Shown: piece by piece, positions 58,537 through 64,000 of the stretch
Layout of the letters: each line of letters starts with the position of its first letter
How positions within the stretch are numbered: position 1 is the stretch's first letter
DNA from: Guillardia theta CCMP2712
Taxonomy: Eukaryota > Cryptophyceae > Pyrenomonadales > Geminigeraceae
DNA length: 64,000 bases
Direction: 5' to 3'
NCBI RefSeq assembly: GCF_000315625.1
Contig: NW_005434668.1
Span: 812,533 to 876,532 of the forward strand
Notes under the pieces: model-generated
Seen by the model: the letters and a program-made list of their open reading frames with translations, nothing else
Database searches by the model: none
Told to the model about the DNA's origin: nothing
Position numbers and translations under genes: made by a program

Positions 58537-58805
58537 AGGGGTAGGGGTGGAGATAATGAAGGGATCGTGGGATGTAATGTCAAATTACTTAAAGACTATC
58601 ATATAAAAATTGAAATTCATACTGCTAATGTGATCAGTCTTGATCCAAAAGGGGTGGGTATCCAAGGTACACGATCGGTCACGGGGTGGTAATAAATGCC
58701 AAGGGTGGGGTGAACAATGTACCCCACCTCTCCGAGAGCAAAATTGCGATACAGGAGGGGTAGGGTAGATTGTTCAGTCACATATAAGAGGGGTGACACA
58801 CTATG
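58537..58805. promoter_or_regulatory. GGGGT cluster upstream of the DUF829 gene
   Basis: Holds gaggggtaggggtggagat (58537), aaggggtgggtatcc (58648), aagggtggggtgaac (58699), gaggggtagggtag (58757) and gaggggtgacac (58789). It is the densest example of the motif seen in this window. It lies 5' of the minus-strand DUF829 gene and about 0.5 kb from the Fanzor frame. Confidence 0.35.
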
Positions 58806-58965
58806 ACCAATGGTGACCCAAAAATTCAAGAATCTCAAAAAAAACGTCGAAATCGCGGTGTGGTGCAAACCCCGAACGGTAAAACAACAAAGGAGCAACG
58901 AGAATATAGTATGTTGTGATTAAAAAAAGAACATCCCTGCAAATCCACCTGTACAAATCAATTCT

Positions 58966-59148
58966 TCCGAAGTCTAAACACCCGTCTGTTTATCTATCAA
59001 AGTAGAAGTAGGGGTGGGTACCAGGTTTGTGGCTCAACAAACTTCGAATATTTCCCGCCTTCCGAAGTTCCCGCCTTCATCCGAAGTCTAACTACCCGTT
59101 TGTTTATCTGTCGAACTTGAGTAGGGGTGGGTACCAGGTTTGTGGCTC
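58966..59148. repeat. Two 70-nt direct repeats upstream of the Fanzor gene
   Basis: Copy 1 (58966-59035) and copy 2 (59080-59148) both run from tccgaagtcta through gtttatct to gtaggggtgggtaccaggtt and end tgtggctc, with about nine differences between them. The spacing is 114 nt, and the intervening DNA has further cccgccttccgaag words that recur before the Fanzor start (near 59255). The array may mark the left flank or promoter of the Fanzor unit. Confidence 0.8.
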
Positions 59149-59290
59149 TGTAAAGATTTCCCCGCCCTCCCGCCTTCTCTCCCTCCCTCCCATCCTCCCT
59201 CCCGCCTTCCATCACTCCCTTCTTCCCGCCCTCCCTCCCTCCCTCCCTCATTCCCGCCTTCCGAAGCTCCCGCGTTCACCCTGATCAAAT

Positions 59291-61225
59291 ATGGGGAAAA
59301 GGAAAAGAGGAAAACAAAGAAAGTCTTGTTCTGATTCACAGACGACTGTCAAGATGTGTTTGAAAAAACATCTCAAACAACACACAATGATCGGTGTGAT
59401 TGATGATTGGGTGAAACACATAAGCAAAATAAGCCATCGAGGTAGCATCATCTTCAATCATCTATTGTTATGGTGTTTTGAGAAGGATTCAATGCAAGGT
59501 GATGATACGTACATTACACGGCTGTTTGATCAGATATACAATCGTACTAGAAAAGTAACAGACAAAGAAAAAGAAGAAGGGATGCAAGAAGAAACGGTCA
59601 AGACCAATGGTGGAGAGAAAGTTTTCTTTCGGACCTGTTTTCTGATGGGTGAAAAACGCAGAGGTAATGCAATTCAGTTTGATATTTTAGACGAGTTTTG
59701 GCAAGAAAAAGGGAACGAGTATCTACCAATACAACGCAGGAAAGAAGGGGATATTCGAGTACTGTACTATTCTGCTGATCAATATGCAACAAATTTCCAA
59801 AATTACATATTCTATACGATGGGACAAAAACAGACTAGATACATAAAGGAATGGGGAAAGCTCAATGGGATTTCTTCAGAAAAGGAGATACAGGATATAC
59901 GGAATGCAGTAAACGGATGGAGCTTTCCACCAAAAACTCGTGTTCTCGAAAGACAGGATGTCATTGATTTCATAAGGGAACAAAAAGAGATCATTGGATG
60001 GGACAATCATTATAACTTGTCATGGGCCCGTGACAAAATCAAGAAAAACCCTGAGCAGCAAAAATGGATGCAATTACACATGCCAAATCTTGTCAAGTAC
60101 CATTTTTCGGTTCTGAGGTTTTTGGAGATTCATGATATATCTGATCGATACACGATCGCTCCGATTTTTCAGATACGCAAACAATTTATTCGCGTAGACA
60201 TTTGGGGTTTATTCTACATTATGGATCAATCTGGTCTGTTGCAATATTCAAAGGGTGGGAAAAGCAAATGCATGAAAAAGTTCACACAACAAAAACATAA
60301 GCGATTCTTGTCGGTATTGAAGCTACAATCAAATTTGAGAAAGAAAGGGACAGTTGATAGCATACAGACTGACGGAGTCGCACTCTGTGTGACGTTCAAG
60401 AAGAGAATACACAATGAGACAGACCGTGATGATACTACTACAAAGAAAAGCAAAACAAGAGATTGTGATGTGTCCTCAAGACGAGTTATTGCAATCGATC
60501 CTGGTCGCAATGTACTGATATGCGGTGTCGAGCAAATACCTGGTCAAGAAAAACCAAAGCAGTATCGATATACTCGAAGGCAGTACTATCATGAGTCTCA
60601 TATTACTCGGAATAACGCCAAGTTAGAAAAATGGAGACAAGGCATAACAGAGGAATCAAACGATATTGCAAGAGTGTCAGCAAAAACGTCTCGGTTGGAT
60701 CACTTTGAAAGATACATCGACACCGTGGTGAGACTAAGCGAGATCCTGTTCGAACACAATTGTCAAAACAAGTTCGCACGCCTGAAGATGGATAACTACA
60801 TCCACAAACACAAGGCGATTGATACGTTCTTCAAGAAGATGAAAGGTAATGGGACAGATCAAAATCCAATAATTGCATACGGTGATGCATCATTCGGTTG
60901 TACTGGGCGTGGAGAGAAGTCAGTGCCTGTAAAATGGATCAAAAGGCGATGTCAGAACTTCTTCGAGGTGACGGTAGTTGATGAATACAGAACGACAAAA
61001 TGTTGCAATCAATGTCATCAAGAATTGTATGATTTGAGACGCAAACAAATCAACAAGAATGGTATACTTGCTGACGAAGTGTCAGTGGTGCGGGGTTTGA
61101 AATGGTGCAGATCCACCAATTGTGTTCAAAACCGTATCAAGTCTCGTGATGTCAATGCTGCTATGAATATTCTATTGTGCTACATGTCTCTACCAGCACG
61201 ACCAGATTTTCTGAAACGGCCTTGA
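59291..61225 (+). CDS. Fanzor: eukaryotic TnpB-like RNA-guided DNA endonuclease
   Basis: Intronless 644-residue frame. The start MGKRKRGKQRKSCSDSQTTV is rich in basic residues, fitting a nuclear signal. The N-terminal 390 residues are helix-rich and basic, as in the guide-RNA-binding part. The RuvC fold follows: RRVIAIDPGRNVLICGV (motif I, Asp403), HITRNNAKLEKWRQGI, FARLKMDNYIHKHKAI, IAYGDASFGCTGRGEKSVPV with KWIKRR, VVDEYRTTKCCNQCHQE (Glu565 and the first zinc pair, C571 or C572 with C575), LKWCRSTNC (C606, C611), and IKSRDVNAAMNI (motif III, Asp620). At the usual motif II position there is Asp in LKMDNY rather than Glu, so Glu565 is the likely second acidic ligand, as proposed for Fanzors. 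Known Fanzors, one from Guillardia theta among them, cut DNA guided by an RNA transcribed across the 3' end of the gene. Low GC and no introns contrast with its neighbours and suggest mobile origin. Confidence 0.92.
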   Translation: MGKRKRGKQRKSCSDSQTTVKMCLKKHLKQHTMIGVIDDWVKHISKISHRGSIIFNHLLLWCFEKDSMQGDDTYITRLFDQIYNRTRKVTDKEKEEGMQEETVKTNGGEKVFFRTCFLMGEKRRGNAIQFDILDEFWQEKGNEYLPIQRRKEGDIRVLYYSADQYATNFQNYIFYTMGQKQTRYIKEWGKLNGISSEKEIQDIRNAVNGWSFPPKTRVLERQDVIDFIREQKEIIGWDNHYNLSWARDKIKKNPEQQKWMQLHMPNLVKYHFSVLRFLEIHDISDRYTIAPIFQIRKQFIRVDIWGLFYIMDQSGLLQYSKGGKSKCMKKFTQQKHKRFLSVLKLQSNLRKKGTVDSIQTDGVALCVTFKKRIHNETDRDDTTTKKSKTRDCDVSSRRVIAIDPGRNVLICGVEQIPGQEKPKQYRYTRRQYYHESHITRNNAKLEKWRQGITEESNDIARVSAKTSRLDHFERYIDTVVRLSEILFEHNCQNKFARLKMDNYIHKHKAIDTFFKKMKGNGTDQNPIIAYGDASFGCTGRGEKSVPVKWIKRRCQNFFEVTVVDEYRTTKCCNQCHQELYDLRRKQINKNGILADEVSVVRGLKWCRSTNCVQNRIKSRDVNAAMNILLCYMSLPARPDFLKRP

Positions 61226-61509
61226 ATCACACATGGGTCTGGTTATACTTCAACCTGTTCTTCATAGAAAGGATGAAGTACGAGTCAGACACAAGGAAAT
61301 ATTGGCGTGTGGGTCTTCAATGATCCATAATTTCGACGGAAAATTTAGAATTTTGAAATTTTATGTTTTGTGTCGTTTAGCTAATATAAGAGGCTTCACC
61401 CTTAATAATTTGAAGCCAACATTTATTCCGCAACTTTTCAAGCATTTCAATCTTTCTGCCCAGTAGATTCCGTCAAATTTCAGAAGAAACACCCCTGGAG
61501 CAAAAATAC
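61226..61509. other. 3' flank of Fanzor; candidate guide-RNA region
   Basis: AT-rich interval before the topoisomerase gene. A loose inverted pair (tttcgacggaaaattta near 61331 and the complement of tagattccgtcaaattt near 61464) is present. In TnpB and Fanzor systems the guide RNA overlaps the end of the gene and its 3' flank, so this is where it would be expected. No RNA is proven here. Confidence 0.25.
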
Positions 61510-61585
61510 ATGGCGTCCGAAGCAAGTCAAGAAGTCCGGTGTGCACCTCTTCGCACTCTTTTTTTAATGTTGACGATGATGTTGA

Positions 61586-62916
61586 TCAGGCGGTGTTACA
61601 TTCCGTTCCTCTCTCAACAAGCACGTTTCGTCTCGCCCATTCCCCCAATCCACGAAGTTGAATACATTTCGACCACTCTCTCGACCAGCCTTCCGAGCGG
61701 GCTACGGCAGATTCTGCTCATCCGGTGCAGGTAGTGACGATGCAGCACGAGACCAGATCTTGGTTATCGTTGAGTCTCCTTCAAAAGCCAAGATCATTCA
61801 AAGTTTCCTCGACTCCCTCTACGTCGTTGAGTCGTGCATGGGTCATGTTCGCGATCTCCCCCAGAGTGCCAAGTCTGTTCCTCCTGAATTGAAAGCTCGC
61901 TTCGGGAAGGTGGTTGGTGTGGATCCTGACAATCACTTCGAGCCCCTCTACGTCACTCTTCCTGGCAAAGAGTCAGTGATCAAAAAGCTGGAGGGGATCC
62001 AGCGCAAAGCAAAGGAAGTCATCCTTGCGACCGATGAAGACAGAGAAGCCTGGGAAGCAATCAGTTGGCATCTGCTCGAGCTGCTGAAGCCTAAAGTTTC
62101 TCACTCACGTCTCTTGTCGCTGCTTAGCTTGTTGTAGGTGCCGGTGAAGCGAGCTGTCTTCCACGAGATCACCAAGGATGCCATCACTCGCTCGTTCCAG
62201 TCGTTGCGATCCATCGATCTCAACCTTGTCCATGCACAGGAGACGCGGCGAATTCTGGATCGTCTTGCCGGGTTCACCATGTCGCCGCTGCTGTGGAAGA
62301 AGATAGCTCGCGGGTGAAGAGAAGCACTGTGAGCGCTTGCCACTGACTTGTCGCAGGCTTTCTGCTGGGCGAGTACAGAGTGTGGGGATGGCAATCATAG
62401 TGCGACGAGAGCTGGAGAGACTATCGTTTGTTCCTGCTGCTTACGAAGTTCGACTTGCGAGCAAACCTCTCAGCGGTAGAAGGCAGCGATGCCAGGCACT
62501 TCAGCGCCATGGTAGTTGAGGTGGAAGGGAAGGGGAAAGTAGCAACAGGAAGGGACTTCGACGCGAAAGGGCAGCTCCACGAGAGCTCAGGGAGAGGAAA
62601 ATTGATCCACCTTGACAAGGAGTCCGCGAACAGCCTCATGGAAGGACTGAAGCAGCAGGGAGCTAGCTGGAAGGTGAAGAAAGTCGAAAAGCGGGCACAG
62701 CGGCGCAAGCCTCCTCCTCCTTTCATCACCTCTACTCTGCAGCAGGAGGCCAACAGAAAGTTGTCGCTTAGCAGCAAGGAGTGCATGAGGACGGCGCAGA
62801 GGCTGTACGAGTCAGGCCTGATCACCTACATGAGGACAGACAACCCCACAAGCTTCGAAGATGAGACTTTTAAAACTTTGAAACGTCTTGAAGACATCAA
62901 CGTTTCAAAACTATAA
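61586..62916 (+). pseudogene. Type IA DNA topoisomerase (TopA-like), apparently damaged
   Basis: Bacterial-type topoisomerase I of likely organelle destination: an RPAFRAGYGRFCSSGAG-like basic leader, then the Toprim domain QILVIVESPSKAKIIQSFL and ATDEDREAWEAISWHLLELL. Introns at 62096-62137 (42 nt) and 62314-62356 (43 nt) join LKPK to [40 protein letters not shown] and ARG to LSAGRVQSVGMAIIVRRELE. The active-site Tyr lies in YESGLITYMRTDN. Three oddities suggest damage. The usual DREGEAI is DREAWEAI, one residue longer and lacking the Gly. Near 62450 the frame slips by one base between FVPAAYE and FDLRANLSAVEG. After the active Tyr the sequence turns AT-rich and stops at 62916, with none of the later domain visible. 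The start codon is also unclear (ATG 61510 lies in another frame). Confidence 0.7.
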
Positions 62917-63160
62917 AGTTTCAAACTTTCAAAAAAGTATTGTAAAACTAAAATAATATACATCTTCTTATTTAGTATCTTCAAGTCGCCCTCAGAGTTA
63001 CTTGAGATAAATGGTGAGGACAGCGGATTTGAATGGCCCTCGAAGTATGACAACTTCTGATTCATATCTCAAGGAATGCTGCGAAGCGACATGAAGCCAA
63101 GATAGGAACAGGGTGACATCAGGAACAGCACTGGCAACTTCAGCTCCCTTTTCCCTCTCT
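62917..63160. other. AT-rich interval after the topoisomerase break
   Basis: Starts with repeated gtttcaaaact-type words (62890-62935) and then an AT-rich stretch. No gene is supported. It could be inserted DNA or a long intron of the topoisomerase gene. Confidence 0.35.
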
Positions 63161-63166
63161 CTCACC

Positions 63167-63904
63167 ATGCTGAAAATATCGCCTCCCAACTTGCGGGATG
63201 TTCTTGCGATCTCCTTCTCTCTTGCCGTTTGCCTGTTGCTTTATGTGGGAGCGCACAGGAATGTCGGACAGCATGCCCTCTTGCAGTCTGCATCAAGGAT
63301 AGGATACGCTGGAATTGTTCCCTACGTGCGGGAAAAACCGAGAAGAGTACAAGCGGTGACATGTGGAGGAGGTTCATCTGTAAGAGTAAAATCATGCTGC
63401 GCTCCTGCATTAACCTCCGACGACAGGTGGGCTGTGTTGTGCAATCCCTATCGAAGAGCATCAGGAACACATTCAGTGCCCCTGAAAAGAAGAGCAGGGG
63501 TAGGATTGCTGTGGAGAAAGCGGCGAGGGGACTGGGGTTCTCGCCCTGGCAAGTGGGCAAGCAAACAACTCGGCAAAGAGCGCACATACAGAAGAAGCTC
63601 GAGTCGACGAGCAACTGTAGGTCACACGGACAATGCCTCCTTGTATTTGCTTCCTCCTTGTGGTGTTTGCTTCCTCCTTGCGTTTGCTTCCTCCTTGCGT
63701 TTGCCTCCTTGGGTTTGCTTCCTCCTTGCGTTTGCCCTTGTCTGACGATAGGATGGTTGCTCAGCGGGGTTCGGATTTCTTCGGAACATCGTGAATGGGT
63801 ATGAGAACCTTGATCACGAGATCGACTATGGCGGGAAGGAGTTGCCAGAGGTTGCCCATACAAGCTGCAGCCTTGATCGAGCTTCTACTGACGAATCGAC
63901 ATGA
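63167..63904 (+). CDS. Hypothetical membrane-anchored protein (approximate exon structure)
   Basis: Not recognised. ATG 63167 starts MLKISPPNLRDVLAISFSLA followed by VCLLLYVGAH, a signal anchor or signal peptide. Further plus-strand pieces read VQSLSKSIRNTFSAPEKKSR (about 63435-63495), a basic segment containing KAARGLGFSPWQVGKQ, and, after the minisatellite, GFGFLRNIVNGYENLDHEID with YGGKELPEVAHTS, ending at a stop at 63904. The pieces lie in different frames and need introns. The last piece seems most protein-like. No catalytic motif is visible. It could be a plastid or secretory protein. Confidence 0.35.
63645..63740. repeat. Tandem TTTGCTTCCTCCTTG minisatellite
   Basis: About five copies of a 19-nt unit of the form cgtttgcttcctccttg, with length variants. 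It probably lies in an intron of the hypothetical gene around it. Confidence 0.9.
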
Positions 63905-64000
63905 ATGCAGCGGGGAAGCAAGCGTTTCAAAGCGCATCAAGCGATCTCGGAAACGGTAACGAAACATTTATGCCCAGAAGATTGTTATGTGACACTGGAG

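Noticed and set aside
62357-62460. A 28-nt intron (gtacag...catag) to explain the topoisomerase frame slip
   Set aside because: It would remove the conserved SAGRVQS segment that is correctly encoded in frame, so a true frame slip is the better reading.

Overview
The window is nuclear DNA of a eukaryotic alga with a secondary plastid, most likely a cryptophyte such as Guillardia theta (inference). Seen in the sequence: dense genes on both strands, many short GT-AG introns (about 42 to 95 nt), small intergenic gaps and fairly high GC. Several products carry an N-terminal ER signal peptide followed by a Ser/Pro-rich or transit-like stretch, including one with a textbook ASAF-type cleavage site and a plastid-type ClpS. 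Exon boundaries are given only where codons join cleanly; gene outer limits marked approximate are estimates.

Layout. 1-2.7 kb: exons of unrecognised genes, one with a SAM-like domain. 3.0-8.4 kb: a signal-peptide ankyrin protein and a long minus-strand EF-hand/coiled-coil gene interrupted by huge simple repeats and a 100-base assembly gap. 8.6-12.3 kb: repeats and a decayed tyrosine-recombinase mobile element. 12.9-15.8 kb: a small RWP-RK protein, a UbiE/MenG quinone methyltransferase and a DUF3128 protein. 16-18 kb: mostly non-coding, with GC-rich islands. 18-20.5 kb: a two-domain glycosyltransferase. 20.6-29 kb: kinesin-like coiled-coil protein, membrane-anchored isoaspartyl dipeptidase and a WD40 protein. 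29.4-35 kb: prefoldin-6-like protein with an organelle-type leader, a coiled-coil protein and an LRR protein. 35.4-38.2 kb: a mono-ADP-ribosyltransferase fused to ankyrin repeats. 38.4-44 kb: acidic unknown protein, nitrobindin-like protein, SNAPC4-like Myb protein. 44.4-50.4 kb: RecQ helicase, RNF32-like double-RING protein, NDUFA12/NDUFAF2 protein. 51.3-58.4 kb: filamin-GT8 fusion, ClpS, dsRBD-like plus zinc-binding protein, DUF829 protein. 58.5-64 kb: repeats, an intact intronless Fanzor (eukaryotic TnpB-like RNA-guided nuclease), a damaged type IA topoisomerase and an unknown gene.

The genes are mostly unrelated housekeeping and accessory functions. The standout is the Fanzor at 59291-61225: low GC, intronless, with RuvC acidic motifs and a zinc finger, sitting between repeats. 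Secondary themes are (i) clusters of a GGGGTRGGGGT-type motif near the starts of several genes encoding signal-peptide or plastid-type proteins, (ii) a repeated LxLRGG motif just after signal-peptide-like leaders, and (iii) unusual domain fusions (ART-ankyrin, filamin-GT8, two glycosyltransferase domains in one chain).
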